A stretch of DNA of 25,671 nucleotides from Halanaerobiales bacterium (GCA_016278415.1 JADQBV010000246.1:1-25671), one strand, 5' to 3'. Positions 1 through 8,671 are shown, counted from the stretch's first letter. Made by a program: numbers and translations. Notes: generated from the letters alone by a model not told the origin.

Positions 1-479
1 AATCCTTAAGGACACTTGGAGTACGAAATTTTGATGTAGCAATAATTAGTATTGGGGATAATGTTCATGCCAATGTTCTTTCAACGTTAATATTAAAAGA
101 GCTAGGAGTTCCATATGTTATAGTAAAAGCACGGGATAAATTACATGGTAATCTATTAACTAAAGTAGGTGCTGATAGGGTAATCTATCCTGAAAGGGAT
201 ATGGGTATCAGGATTGCCCATAATCTTATGTCTTCCAATGTATTAGATTATCTAGAGTTTTCACCTGATTACAGTATTATTGAGCTTTCTGTAACTGATG
301 AGATGGTGGGTAAAAGTCTCTATGAACTTAATTTTCGCTCAAAATATAGTGTTAATGTAGTAGCTATCAGACGAGGGGAAGATATTAAAGTATCTCCTAC
401 TGCTGACGACTGTGTAGAAACAGGTGACTTGTTAATAGTCATGGGAAAAAATGAGGACTTATTAGAGTTGAATAAATAA
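1..479 (+). CDS. KtrA/TrkA-family potassium uptake regulatory subunit, 3' part
   Basis: Open from the window edge (reading from base 3), so the N-terminal part of the gene lies outside. The visible ~158 residues hold the end of a Rossmann-type RCK_N domain (DVAIISIGDN, then VPYVIVKARD, then GADRVIYPE, which is the usual RCK spacing). A complete RCK_C (TrkA_C) domain follows, from about FSPDYSIIELSV to GDLLIVMGKNEDL. RCK proteins of this family bind nucleotides (ATP/ADP or NAD) and gate Ktr/Trk K+ channels on the cytoplasmic face. The partner membrane subunit is not in the window. The TAA stop is followed by a hairpin. The family call is firm; KtrA versus a longer two-domain TrkA cannot be decided from the 3' part, although the single RCK_C favours a KtrA-size protein. 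Confidence 0.85.
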   Translation, partial: SLRTLGVRNFDVAIISIGDNVHANVLSTLILKELGVPYVIVKARDKLHGNLLTKVGADRVIYPERDMGIRIAHNLMSSNVLDYLEFSPDYSIIELSVTDEMVGKSLYELNFRSKYSVNVVAIRRGEDIKVSPTADDCVETGDLLIVMGKNEDLLELNK

Positions 480-545
480 ATCATTGGTTATATATAAGTT
501 TTTAAGTAATTTTTCAATACGATATTTTACTATGATATTATAGCT

Positions 546-573
546 TAGGCCACTTTAAAATTGAAGTGGCCTA
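546..573 (+). terminator. Hairpin downstream of the KtrA-like gene
   Basis: A perfect 10-bp stem, TAGGCCACTT (546-555) and AAGTGGCCTA (564-573), with an 8-nt loop lies 67 nt after the stop codon. The U-tract after it is poor, so termination efficiency is uncertain. Confidence 0.5.
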
Positions 574-638
574 GTTCACTATATAGTTAAAATTTCCCCA
601 TTATAATATATTTGATTATATTCAAGATCATAAAATAC

Positions 639-667
639 TTGACAAAAACAATAGGAATAGTTATAAT
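639..667 (+). promoter_or_regulatory. Consensus sigma-A promoter upstream of the iron-uptake operon
   Basis: TTGACA (639-644), a 17-nt spacer, then TATAAT (662-667): both hexamers are perfect. A Fur box starts 8 nt after the -10. If this promoter drives the operon, the leader is about 300 nt. The first 20 bases of the block from 633 recur upstream of the ArsR-type gene at 12220. Confidence 0.75.
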
Positions 668-674
668 ATTAAAT

Positions 675-693
675 GTAAATGAAAATCATTCTC
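675..693 (+). promoter_or_regulatory. Fur box 1
   Basis: Matches 15 of 19 positions of the classical Fur consensus (core AATGAAAATCATTCTC). It lies immediately downstream of the consensus promoter at 639-667, so a bound repressor would block transcription start or clearance. The iron-siderophore transporter downstream fits Fur control. Confidence 0.75.
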
Positions 694-856
694 AAAGAAG
701 TACGAACGAAGCACGAGAGAAGCTTGAAAAGCTCGAGAGAACTTCGCCTGTTTTACTACTTTATTTTACTTTTCAGAGTAAGGCAATACACAGAGTTAGG
801 CAATACATATTTAATTAATGTCTATATGGCAGAGAAATAAGTATTATTTTTTATTA

Positions 857-875
857 TCAATTGAGAACCATTCTC
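857..875 (+). promoter_or_regulatory. Fur box 2 (weaker)
   Basis: Contains the inverted repeat GAGAA-CCA-TTCTC and matches 12 of 19 Fur consensus positions by eye. It lies about 95 nt upstream of the binding-protein start codon. Confidence 0.5.
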
Positions 876-896
876 GTTGTCTTGTCGTGAACTTAT

Positions 897-915
897 TTAA
901 ATGATTATCATTTTA
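897..915 (+). promoter_or_regulatory. Fur box 3
   Basis: The core ATGATTATCAT is a perfect palindrome about its central base and matches 13 of 19 Fur consensus positions. It lies about 55 nt upstream of the start codon, so a second promoter closer to the gene may exist here, although I could not identify convincing -35/-10 hexamers. Confidence 0.6.
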
Positions 916-970
916 AAGAAGTAATAATACTATTTTATATATTTTACAAAAAAAGAGGAGGGAATATTTA

Positions 971-1918
971 ATGTTAAGATCAAGTAAAGAATTTAAAATG
1001 GTTTTTGTATTAATCGCTGTCACATTACTTATTAGTTCTGGAATGGTTGCAGGGCAAGATGTAAATGAAGTAAGGGTTATTGAACACGCAATGGGTGAGA
1101 CTGAAATAAAGGGTCAACCTCTAAGAATTGTTACACTATATCAAGGTGCTACTGATGCTATTGTTGCTTTAGGTGAAAAACCAGTTGGTGTAGTAGATTC
1201 CTGGGTTGAAAAACCTATGTATAAATATCTTAGAGATGATCTAGAGGGTATTAAGCATGTTGGTTTGGAAACACAGCCAAATTTAGAGGAGATAGCTAAG
1301 TTAAATCCTGATTTGATTGTTGCTTCAAAATTACGCCATGAAGAAGTTTATGATCTCTTGTCTCAGATTGCTCCAACTGTAGCTGCTGAAACTGTATTTG
1401 AATTTAAAAAGACTGTTAAATTATTAGGTGAAGCAATGGATAGAGAAGAAAAGGCTGCAGAGGTTCTTGCTAACTGGGAAAACAGGGTAGCAGATTTTAA
1501 GGAAAGAATTAAAGAATCCCAGGGTGGTAAATGGCCTTTGGAAGTAGCAATTCTTAACTTTAGAGCAGATCATGCCCGTATATACTTTAGTGGATATGCA
1601 GGTCTTGTATTAAATGAACTTGGTTTTACACGCCCAGAATCTCATCTTAAGGATGTATGGGGTATTAAACTAACAAGTAAAGAGAGTATTCCTGAGATGA
1701 ATGCAGAGGCTTTCTTTATCTTTATGTCAGACAATGAGGCAGTTAGAAGTACTTATCAAGAGTGGAGCGGACATCCATTATGGAAGAATCTTGATGCTGT
1801 AAGAGATGATAAAGTCTATATGGTTGATGAAGTTGCTTGGAATATGGCCGGTGGGATTATTTCTGCTAATTTAATGCTAGATCAGATTTATGAACATTTT
1901 GGACTAGAAGCAGAATAA
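971..1918 (+). CDS. Iron-siderophore ABC transporter, periplasmic substrate-binding protein (FecB/FhuD-type)
   Basis: This 315-residue protein captures a ferric-siderophore or similar iron chelate and delivers it to the permease encoded next. It has an N-terminal signal peptide (a positive stretch, then a hydrophobic MVFVLIAVTLLISSGMVAG core). The body is a typical class III (TroA/FecB-like) binding protein: RIVTLYQGATDAIVALGEKPVGV near the N-terminus, LNPDLIVAS, and a long connecting helix in the middle. There is no lipobox cysteine. In Gram-positives these proteins are normally lipoproteins, so a soluble form suggests a diderm cell. GAGGAGGGA just upstream is a strong ribosome site. The stop is 1 nt before the next start, so the gene is cotranscribed with the permeases. 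Upstream Fur boxes indicate iron repression. The exact substrate cannot be told. Confidence 0.9.
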   Translation: MLRSSKEFKMVFVLIAVTLLISSGMVAGQDVNEVRVIEHAMGETEIKGQPLRIVTLYQGATDAIVALGEKPVGVVDSWVEKPMYKYLRDDLEGIKHVGLETQPNLEEIAKLNPDLIVASKLRHEEVYDLLSQIAPTVAAETVFEFKKTVKLLGEAMDREEKAAEVLANWENRVADFKERIKESQGGKWPLEVAILNFRADHARIYFSGYAGLVLNELGFTRPESHLKDVWGIKLTSKESIPEMNAEAFFIFMSDNEAVRSTYQEWSGHPLWKNLDAVRDDKVYMVDEVAWNMAGGIISANLMLDQIYEHFGLEAE

Positions 1919-1919
1919 A

Positions 1920-2936
1920 ATGACTCATTTATTATCCAGTAAATCACTAAAGGCTCTAGGAATTATAATCAGTATTTTAGTATTTGCTATTGCTTTTGTG
2001 CTTAGTGTTTCCTTGGGTCAAACATCCATTTCATTGGAGACTGTTATTGAGGCATTTCTTGATTATGATCAGTCATCAACAGAGCAGATTATTATTAGGA
2101 CTACTCGTATTACACGTGCGATAATTGCGACAGTTGTTGGGGCTAGTCTAGCATTGGCAGGGGCTTTAATGCAAGCATTAACGAGAAATCCCCTGGCATC
2201 ACCTAGTATCTTTGGGATTAACGCTGGTGCACTGTTTTTTATTGTCTTTGCAGCTACATTTTTTTCAGTATCATCACTAGGGTATTATATGTGGATAGCC
2301 TTTTTAGGTGCTGCTATAGCAGGAGTGCTGGTTTACTTTCTTGGTTCTCTTGGTAGGGATGGATTGTCCCCTCTAAAGATAGTTTTAGCAGGTGCAGCTA
2401 TAACGGCTCTCTTTGTTTCTTTTACACAGGGCTTATTGGTTATGAATCAACAGAGCTTAGAAGGTATTTTGTTTTGGCTTGCTGGTTCAGTTGCTGGGAG
2501 AACAATGGAGATGCTAATGCCTATTTTGCCTTTTATGATAGGGGCTGGGGCTCTGGCATTTCTATTGGGAAATCATATAAATATTCTTTTATCAGGTGAA
2601 GATATTGCTAAAGGGCTGGGACAGAGGACTATATTTATTAAAATTTTACTGGGAATTATTATAGTCTTTTTAGCCGGTGGTTCTGTTGCAGTTGCTGGTT
2701 CTATAGGTTTTATTGGACTTATCGTTCCACATATTGTACGTGCTTTTGTTGGTAATGATTATAGATGGGTAATACCCTATTCTGTATTAGTTGGAGCCAG
2801 TTTGCTACTGATATCTGATGTGGTAGCAAGATTTATCATAAGTCCGCAAGAAATGCCAATTGGGGTTATGACTGCATTGCTTGGGACTCCATTTTTTATT
2901 TATCTGGCTCGTAGGGGGTTTAATAAGAATGGATAA
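1920..2936 (+). CDS. Iron-siderophore ABC transporter permease (FecCD family), first subunit
   Basis: A 338-residue polytopic inner-membrane protein of the FecCD/BtuC family. The family hallmarks are visible: TTRITRAIIATVVGASLALAGALMQ near residue 60-85, then TRNPLASP, the cytoplasmic coupling region GEDIAKGLGQ, and GFIGLIVPHIVR near residue 265. Length is normal for the family (about 330-350). It pairs with the following paralogous permease to form the heterodimeric channel. Its ATG is 1 nt after the stop of the binding-protein gene, and its end overlaps the next gene by 8 nt, which suggests translational coupling. Confidence 0.92.
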   Translation: MTHLLSSKSLKALGIIISILVFAIAFVLSVSLGQTSISLETVIEAFLDYDQSSTEQIIIRTTRITRAIIATVVGASLALAGALMQALTRNPLASPSIFGINAGALFFIVFAATFFSVSSLGYYMWIAFLGAAIAGVLVYFLGSLGRDGLSPLKIVLAGAAITALFVSFTQGLLVMNQQSLEGILFWLAGSVAGRTMEMLMPILPFMIGAGALAFLLGNHINILLSGEDIAKGLGQRTIFIKILLGIIIVFLAGGSVAVAGSIGFIGLIVPHIVRAFVGNDYRWVIPYSVLVGASLLLISDVVARFIISPQEMPIGVMTALLGTPFFIYLARRGFNKNG

Positions 2937-3972
2937 TTATGATAGTTTTAGAAATAAATCAGGGTCTATATCATTCCAAATAAATAGAAAGACATTAGCT
3001 ATAATAATCTTACTTACTTTTCTTATGTTATTGATGATTATACTTGGTTTATCTGTTGGGAGCACAATGATTAATCCTGTAGTTGTGATAAAACACTTAA
3101 CTGGAATAGAGGATACTGGACATAATTTTATAATTAATACCCTACGGTTTCCAAGAATTATTCTTGCTGTACTTGTTGGTGCTGCTCTGGGGGTATCGGG
3201 TTTGATTTTACAGGGAATTATCCGTAACCCGCTTGCCTCACCTGATATTATTGGCATTACAGGAGGGGCTTCTGCAGCAGCAGTTTTTTATATTTCATAT
3301 TTATCGGGTATTCTAAGTATGAAATGGCTTCCCTTTGCAGCTATTATTGGTGCTGGAATTATATCAACTGTTATTTATATCTTGGCCTGGAATAAGGGAG
3401 TAACACCTATGAGACTTGTTTTGATTGGTATAGGAATGGCAGCAGCTATGGGGTCTATGACTACATTGATGATTGTAAGTAGTCCTATAACTACTACTGC
3501 TAAAGCTTATGTCTGGTTAACTGGTAGTGTCTATGGTGCAAATTGGGGTCAGGTTTATTCTATGTTACCATGGGTCATTATCTTTATTCCTGCGGTATTT
3601 CTTTTTTCGCGGACTGTAAATGTAAAGGAGTTAGGTGATAATTTGGCTTATGGTTTAGGAGTCAAAGTTCAGCTAAATCGTTTTTTACTGCTTTTTATTA
3701 GTGTTGCACTGGCCGGCTCTGCAGTTGCCTATGGTGGAGGAATCGGATTTGTGGGTTTAATAGCACCACATATTGCTAGAAAATTAGTAGCTAGGTCATT
3801 TGCTGGTTTAGTTCCTGTCTCGGCAATAATAGGTGGCTCAATAGTATTACTAGCTGACATTGTTGCCAGAACGGCCTTTTTACCAATAGATCTCCCAGCT
3901 GGAGTACTTGTATCGGGAATTGGAGCACCATTTTTTATTTATTTACTATATAGAAACAGAAATAAAATTTAG
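2929..3972 (+). CDS. Iron-siderophore ABC transporter permease (FecCD family), second subunit
   Basis: A 347-residue FecCD-family permease with [20 protein letters not shown], then [12 protein letters not shown], the coupling element [10 protein letters not shown] and [16 protein letters not shown] chose the ATG at 2929 because AGGGGG at 2913-2918 is well spaced before it and it overlaps the upstream gene by 8 nt. An in-frame TTG at 2881 would add 16 residues that lie wholly inside the upstream gene. It has about 30 more N-terminal hydrophilic residues before the first membrane segment than the first permease. It forms the transmembrane pair with that permease. Confidence 0.92.
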   Translation: MDNYDSFRNKSGSISFQINRKTLAIIILLTFLMLLMIILGLSVGSTMINPVVVIKHLTGIEDTGHNFIINTLRFPRIILAVLVGAALGVSGLILQGIIRNPLASPDIIGITGGASAAAVFYISYLSGILSMKWLPFAAIIGAGIISTVIYILAWNKGVTPMRLVLIGIGMAAAMGSMTTLMIVSSPITTTAKAYVWLTGSVYGANWGQVYSMLPWVIIFIPAVFLFSRTVNVKELGDNLAYGLGVKVQLNRFLLLFISVALAGSAVAYGGGIGFVGLIAPHIARKLVARSFAGLVPVSAIIGGSIVLLADIVARTAFLPIDLPAGVLVSGIGAPFFIYLLYRNRNKI

Positions 3973-3983
3973 GGGGGAAAATT

Positions 3984-4778
3984 GTGAATAGTTTAGAAAC
4001 AAAATCGTTGACATTATCATATGGACAAGATCCTGTAATAAAAGATTTAGATCTAAAAATTCCTCAGGGTAAGATTACGGTTTTTATCGGCAGTAATGGT
4101 TGTGGTAAATCTACATTACTGCGTTCTCTTGCCAGGTTGTTAAAACCTAAGAGTGGAACTATTCTTTTAAACGGTGAACAAATCAATAGTATTCCAACAA
4201 AGAAAGTTGCGAAACGTATGGCAATTCTCCCTCAGAGTCCAGTAGCTCCTGAAGGTATAACTGTATTTCAATTAGTAAAACAGGGTAGATATCCTCACCA
4301 AAATTGGTTACAGCAGTGGTCAAAAGAAGACGAAAAGGTAGTTAATAAAGCCCTTGAGCTTACTAAAATGAAAGCACTTGCTAATAGAGCTGTTGATTCT
4401 TTGTCAGGTGGTCAAAGGCAAAGGGCTTGGATAGCTATGACACTTGCTCAGGAAACTAATATTATTCTTTTAGATGAACCTACTACATACTTAGATTTAG
4501 CCCATCAGATAGAGGTTCTTGATTTATTATATGATTTAAATCAAAGTGAGGGTAGTACTATTGTTATGGTTTTACATGATTTGAATCTGGCTTGTCGCTA
4601 TGCTGACAACATTGTAGCTATTAAAGATAGTAATATCTACACTGAGGGAAAGCCAGAAGAAGTAGTCACTTGTCAAATGGTACGTGATGTATTTAATATG
4701 AATTGTAGTATCATGTCTGACCCTATTTTTGGAACACCTTATTGCATTCCAGCTGGAAAGGGAAGAAAGGTATCCTAA
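3984..4778 (+). CDS. Iron-siderophore ABC transporter ATPase (FecE/FhuC-type)
   Basis: A 264-residue cytoplasmic ATPase that powers the importer. All motifs are present: Walker [10 protein letters not shown] (residues 36-44), Q-loop Q84, signature LSGGQRQR from about 140, Walker B ILLDE (161-165), D-loop, and switch H198. [23 protein letters not shown] after the Q-loop is typical of FecE/FhuC/BtuD enzymes. It starts with GTG at 3984 behind AGGGGGGAAA, 11 nt after the second permease. It is the last gene of the importer operon. The next gene has its own promoter. Confidence 0.93.
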   Translation: MNSLETKSLTLSYGQDPVIKDLDLKIPQGKITVFIGSNGCGKSTLLRSLARLLKPKSGTILLNGEQINSIPTKKVAKRMAILPQSPVAPEGITVFQLVKQGRYPHQNWLQQWSKEDEKVVNKALELTKMKALANRAVDSLSGGQRQRAWIAMTLAQETNIILLDEPTTYLDLAHQIEVLDLLYDLNQSEGSTIVMVLHDLNLACRYADNIVAIKDSNIYTEGKPEEVVTCQMVRDVFNMNCSIMSDPIFGTPYCIPAGKGRKVS

Positions 4779-4786
4779 ATTTAACA

Positions 4787-4815
4787 TTGCATTTCTATAA
4801 AAAATATGCTATGAT
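4787..4815 (+). promoter_or_regulatory. Sigma-A-type promoter for the first MpsC gene
   Basis: TTGCAT (4787-4792), 17-nt spacer, TATGAT (4810-4815), 36 nt upstream of the ATG at 4851. It separates the MpsC gene from the iron-uptake operon. Confidence 0.6.
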
Positions 4816-4850
4816 AAATACTGATTTAATTGTATAAAAGGGTGATTCAA

Positions 4851-5207
4851 ATGACAAAGGGTCAAATGGAGGCTAAAATTAGTCAGGCTGTTACGAAATT
4901 TGAAATTGAAATCATGGGAAGAGGCCCAAAACAAATAAATACAATTATCGTAAAGGATTTAATAATTATTAGGCTCGAAGGTTTCTTTAGCGTTTCAGAA
5001 AAGAGGCTGGCTGAGAATAATAGTGTTGAATTGATTAAGAGAGTAAGAACCTTATTATTTGAAAGTGAAGAAAAGAACTTTAAAAATCTTGTTGAAGAGA
5101 TAATTAATACTAGGATAATTAGTCTTCATTCTGACGTAAGTACCAGGACAGGTGAGAAGATAATTGTTCTTACTATGGAAGAAGACTTAGAAGTAAAATT
5201 TAAATAA
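4851..5207 (+). CDS. MpsC-family (DUF2294) protein, paralogue 1
   Basis: An 118-residue soluble alpha/beta protein of the DUF2294 family, which Pfam names MpsC after the membrane-potential-generating system of staphylococci. The biochemical role of MpsC itself is not established. Family features seen: GRGPKQINTIIVKDLIIIRLEG in the first half and HSDVSTRTGEKIIV near the C-terminus. I took ATG 4851 (MTKGQMEAK) because AAGGGTGA is 5-6 nt upstream. A TTG at 4830 is in frame but has no ribosome site. Two paralogues follow at 8726 and 9213. A strong terminator lies after the gene, so it is probably monocistronic. Confidence 0.8.
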   Translation: MTKGQMEAKISQAVTKFEIEIMGRGPKQINTIIVKDLIIIRLEGFFSVSEKRLAENNSVELIKRVRTLLFESEEKNFKNLVEEIINTRIISLHSDVSTRTGEKIIVLTMEEDLEVKFK

Positions 5208-5251
5208 ATAATTTGACAGACATGTGAAGGGTATATATACCAGTCAAGGGT

Positions 5252-5299
5252 AGGTCAATATCTAATTAGCTGATAGCTAATGAGATATTGACCTTTTTT
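5252..5299 (+). terminator. Rho-independent terminator after MpsC paralogue 1
   Basis: A 12-bp perfect stem (AGGTCAATATCT 5252-5263 with 5283-5294) is extended by an inner 7-bp stem (ATTAGCT/AGCTAAT, 3-nt loop) and followed by a T-run at 5294-5299. Confidence 0.9.
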
Positions 5300-5369
5300 A
5301 TGTTTTATTTTGATTAATGAAAAATGCTGATTTTACTTAAACAGTTTACTTTTTACAGAGAATTATTAT

Positions 5370-5425
5370 TGACTTATGATATAGGGTATTTCTTTTATTA
5401 GTAAATATAGTTATATCTTAAGTCA
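5370..5425 (+). promoter_or_regulatory. Long inverted repeat in the DUF4914 upstream region
   Basis: TGACTTATGATATA (5370-5383) and TATATCTTAAGTCA (5412-5425) are complementary at 13 of 14 positions, with a 28-nt spacer. It could be a leader hairpin or a dyad operator. The left arm overlaps a possible TTGACT -35 at 5369, but no clear -10 was found. The rest of 5300-5509 shows nothing else recognisable. Confidence 0.35.
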
Positions 5426-5509
5426 TTATTATATATTTCCTCATAAATATAAGAACTATTTAATCCATGAGGGTAATTTCAATTTATAAAAAAGAAGGGA
5501 GTAGTTTTA

Positions 5510-7411
5510 ATGAATGTAGAAAAAGAATTAAAGAATATCCAGTTATCTGAGGAGGTTATTGAGCTTTTATCAAGCTGCCCAAATTATATTGTAGGTAATA
5601 GTATTCAGGACTTAGCAGACTTATCTATAAGGGATACTAAAGAAGATGGCTGGAGTCAGGTTGAATATGAGGTGCCAGGTAAAGGAATGGTGGCTGAGGC
5701 AAGGGTTTGTAAAGTTCGTAATGGAGTGGCGGCTAATTATATAGAACCATATATGAGGCGTCGTGACCCAAATTGTATGGTAGTTGCAGATGATAAACCT
5801 ACTGATAAAACAACATTTAATGAAAAATATGATTATGATTTTGAAGTTCTTAGGCAGGAAACCTTTGATTGGCTTAAAACACAGGAGCTTTGTCTATTTT
5901 TCTTTAAGGCAGGACCCAATAGTTTAGGAATGGATGCAATGGCCATAGCTCCAGCTAATGCTGGTTTCTTTGCCCTTGGTCTTGGACTTTTGCAGGGAAT
6001 AATAGATACAAATGAGATAAATGAGGGTTTTAAACCAGAAGCTATTATCTATGTGGCACCACCATTTAGGCATACACATTTTGATGGCAAACAGGTTGTT
6101 GTTCATAATAGAATGCCTGGAAATTATGAACTATTTAGTTATAATCTCTATCCTGGTCCAAGTGCTAAAAAGGGTGTTTATGGAATGTTGATAGACCGTG
6201 GTGAAAAGGAAGAATGGGTAACTTTACATTGCTCAACTGTAGAAGTTATTACACCATATGATAATAAAATAACTATAACTCATGAAGGTGCCAGTGGTGG
6301 TGGTAAGAGTGAGATGCTGCAGGATATGCATCGTGAGCGTAGTGGTCGCTTATTGTTAGGTCATAATACGCTGACTGATGAAAGAATTTATCTTGGTTTA
6401 CCACAAGGTTGTAGTTTGCGTCCAGTTACAGATGACATGGCTGCTGCACATCCTACGCTGCAAAAAGATAACGGGAAGCTAAGCTTGATTGATGCTGAAG
6501 ATGCTTGGTTTATTAGGGTTGACCATATTACACAGTACGGCACTGAACCCCACTTAGAGGAAACAACATGTCAACCAGAGTCACCTTTATTATTTTTAAA
6601 CATTGATGCTGCACCAGGTAGTACTGCTTTAATCTGGGAACATATTGAAGATGCCCCAGGTAAACCATGTCCAAATCCTCGAGTGGTGCTTCCAAGAAAG
6701 AGTGTTTCTGATGTAATTGATGAGCCAGTCACAGTAGATATACGTAGTTTTGGTGTGCGAACACCCCCTTGTACAAAAGAAAATCCGAGTTATGGGATTA
6801 TAGGTTTGTTCCATGTTTTACCACCCGCTTTAGCTTGGTTATGGAGATTAGTAGCACCGCGTGGTTATGGTAATCCCAGTATTGTAAACACTGAAGGAAT
6901 GAGCTCAGAAGGGGTAGGGTCTTATTGGCCATTTGCAACAGGGCGAAGGATTGAACAGGCAAACTTATTGCTAAAACAGATTGTTGATACACCGAAGGTC
7001 CGTTATATTCTTACTCCTAACCAACATATTGGTGCCTGGAAAGTAGGATTTATGTCCCAATGGATTACCAGAGAATATATAGCTAGGAGAGGTGGTGCCT
7101 GGTTTACTGAGAACCAATTAGTACCTGCACGTTCATCACTACTAGGATATGCACTTAGAGAAGTCATGATAGAAAGTCAGAGAATAGAAAAAGAATTCTT
7201 ACAGGTTGAGAGACAAGAAGAGGTAGGGAAAGATGCCTATGATAAGGGTAGCGAGATATTGTTTCAATTTTTCAAGAAACATCTAGAACAATTTAACCAA
7301 GACGGTTTACTTCCTCTGGGTAAGGAAATAATAAATTGTTTCCTATCTGATGGTAGCATAAAAGATTATATCTTACTTATTGATTCTGACCCTATTATTA
7401 CAAAGGGATGA
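5510..7411 (+). CDS. DUF4914-family protein, phosphoenolpyruvate carboxykinase-like
   Basis: This 633-residue cytoplasmic protein has the order of active-site motifs of ATP-type PEP carboxykinase. AKKGVYGMLID (K221) corresponds to the MKKG motif. TLHCSTVEV (H240) corresponds to the LHCSAN motif. GASGGGKSE (260-268) is a P-loop like those of PEPCK and HPr kinase. LIDAEDAW (D328-D331) resembles the kinase-2 LIGDDEHGW. RSFGVRTPP resembles the DAFGVLPP segment. The 19-residue spacing K221-H240 equals that of the Mn-binding Lys213 and His232 in E. coli PEPCK. There is an insertion of about 45 residues between the P-loop and kinase-2 compared with PEPCK. The DUF4914 assignment is from recognition. 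A nucleotide-dependent carboxy-, decarboxy- or phosphotransfer reaction is inferred; the real substrate is unknown. The ribosome site is AAGAAGGGAG; a hairpin follows the gene. Confidence 0.75.
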   Translation: MNVEKELKNIQLSEEVIELLSSCPNYIVGNSIQDLADLSIRDTKEDGWSQVEYEVPGKGMVAEARVCKVRNGVAANYIEPYMRRRDPNCMVVADDKPTDKTTFNEKYDYDFEVLRQETFDWLKTQELCLFFFKAGPNSLGMDAMAIAPANAGFFALGLGLLQGIIDTNEINEGFKPEAIIYVAPPFRHTHFDGKQVVVHNRMPGNYELFSYNLYPGPSAKKGVYGMLIDRGEKEEWVTLHCSTVEVITPYDNKITITHEGASGGGKSEMLQDMHRERSGRLLLGHNTLTDERIYLGLPQGCSLRPVTDDMAAAHPTLQKDNGKLSLIDAEDAWFIRVDHITQYGTEPHLEETTCQPESPLLFLNIDAAPGSTALIWEHIEDAPGKPCPNPRVVLPRKSVSDVIDEPVTVDIRSFGVRTPPCTKENPSYGIIGLFHVLPPALAWLWRLVAPRGYGNPSIVNTEGMSSEGVGSYWPFATGRRIEQANLLLKQIVDTPKVRYILTPNQHIGAWKVGFMSQWITREYIARRGGAWFTENQLVPARSSLLGYALREVMIESQRIEKEFLQVERQEEVGKDAYDKGSEILFQFFKKHLEQFNQDGLLPLGKEIINCFLSDGSIKDYILLIDSDPIITKG

Positions 7412-7499
7412 TTTATATAAAAGTGAGCTAAACAATGAGAAATCTATTGAGATAGATTTCAAAATTAAGTCAGCTTTAAATTATAAGTCTTCAAGGACA

Positions 7500-7538
7500 G
7501 GTCAACATCAATATTATTTTAAAAATAAGGTGTTGACC
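7500..7538 (+). terminator. Hairpin downstream of the DUF4914 gene
   Basis: GGTCAACATC (7500-7509) pairs with GGTGTTGACC (7529-7538), allowing one G-U, around an AT-rich inner stem. There is no clear T-run. Its sequence resembles the terminator at 5252 (CAAGG..AGGTCAA..TTGACCT). Confidence 0.5.
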
Positions 7539-7654
7539 TCATCCTTATGCATAGGAGATAGCTAATCTGAGTCGGAACCATAATGGATATTAAAAAATGA
7601 GACAGGGATTTCTGTAATTATTTATTTTATATCAAATTTAGAAGGAGTAAAACT

Positions 7655-8671
7655 ATGACAAAAAAGAATATCATAAAAATAAGTGCTATTATACTTTTTA
7701 TAATATTTCTGTTTAGCTCTAGCTCCACAAACGCCATTGTTTATCCGGATCATTATGGTGAACAATTTATATTTCCGCAGGATAATGATATAACACAGGT
7801 TCATTATCAGGATTATTATGTTAAATACGGTGACTCACTATATTCAATAGCTAAAAGATTTGGGATAAGTATTACGGAGCTTCGTAAAGCAAACAATATT
7901 TGGAATAACCACCTAAGTCGAGGGCAAAAACTAAGAGTGCCAAGAAAAAAGACAAATGTTATTAATTATCAGGTTCAGTGGGGAGATTCCCTGTACAAAA
8001 TTGCACAGCAATATAATGTAAGTGTCAGAGAGTTAAGACGAGCAAATGCACTTAAGTCAGATAGCCTGTGGCCTGGACAGAATATTGTAATTCCCAATAA
8101 GCAACAGAAGGCTGCCATGACAACTATAGTAATTGATGCTGGACATGGTGGTAGAGACCCCGGAGCAATTAATTATTATAAGTCAAGGCTGGTGAAAGAA
8201 AGTGATATAGTATTTGATATCTCAAATAGGCTAGTTTCCCTCTTAAAACAGAATGGCTATAATGTTATTGTTACAAGATCAGGTAATTATAAACCGTCAC
8301 TCTGGCAGAGAGTGAGAACAGCTTATCAGCATAATGCCGATATGTTTATTAGCATTCATACAGATAGTAATCCAAATTATCCATATACAAGTGGTAGTAA
8401 TGTCTATATAGGACCTTATGCAGATTGGAATACTTACCAGTTGGCTGATTCGGTTCAAAGAAACATTGAAAGAATTACAGGTAGACCAACTAATAACTTG
8501 GGAAGGGTTATTAGGCAACCATATACTGTTATTATGCAGTCACGCCCCGCTCTATTAGTAGAAACAGGATTTCTTTCAAATTGGAGCGACTTAAGAAAGT
8601 TTCAATCAGCTTCTTTTCGGCAGCAACTTGCACAGGGTATATTTTATGGTATTGAGCAGTGGATGAATTAA
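7655..8671 (+). CDS. Secreted N-acetylmuramoyl-L-alanine amidase with two LysM domains
   Basis: A 338-residue cell-wall hydrolase that cleaves the amide bond between muramic acid and the peptide stem. A signal peptide covers about residues 1-28 (lysine-rich start, hydrophobic IIKISAIILFIIFLFSS, then a small-residue cleavage region). Two LysM domains follow: YYVKYGDSLYSIAKRFGIS at about 46-90 and YQVQWGDSLYKIAQQYNVS at about 100-145; they bind glycan. Residues 155-337 are an Amidase_3 domain with zinc ligands H164 (DAGHGG), E182 and H235 (SIHTD), and catalytic E303 (VETGFLSN). All catalytic residues are intact. The ribosome site GAAGGAG is 8 nt upstream. It stands between the PEPCK-like gene and the MpsC pair with no obvious functional link. 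A role in division, lysis or sporulation cannot be told from the sequence. Confidence 0.93.
   Translation: MTKKNIIKISAIILFIIFLFSSSSTNAIVYPDHYGEQFIFPQDNDITQVHYQDYYVKYGDSLYSIAKRFGISITELRKANNIWNNHLSRGQKLRVPRKKTNVINYQVQWGDSLYKIAQQYNVSVRELRRANALKSDSLWPGQNIVIPNKQQKAAMTTIVIDAGHGGRDPGAINYYKSRLVKESDIVFDISNRLVSLLKQNGYNVIVTRSGNYKPSLWQRVRTAYQHNADMFISIHTDSNPNYPYTSGSNVYIGPYADWNTYQLADSVQRNIERITGRPTNNLGRVIRQPYTVIMQSRPALLVETGFLSNWSDLRKFQSASFRQQLAQGIFYGIEQWMN

Noticed and set aside
612..818. Open frame of 68 codons in the iron-operon leader
   Set aside because: It overlaps the consensus promoter and Fur box 1, has no ribosome site, and the composition does not look like a protein.
2937..3257. 106-codon minus-strand frame inside the second permease
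   Set aside because: Shadow of a clear FecCD gene, with no ribosome site or recognisable domain.
7380..7565. 61-codon frame after the DUF4914 gene
   Set aside because: Begins inside the upstream gene without a ribosome site and runs through a hairpin.
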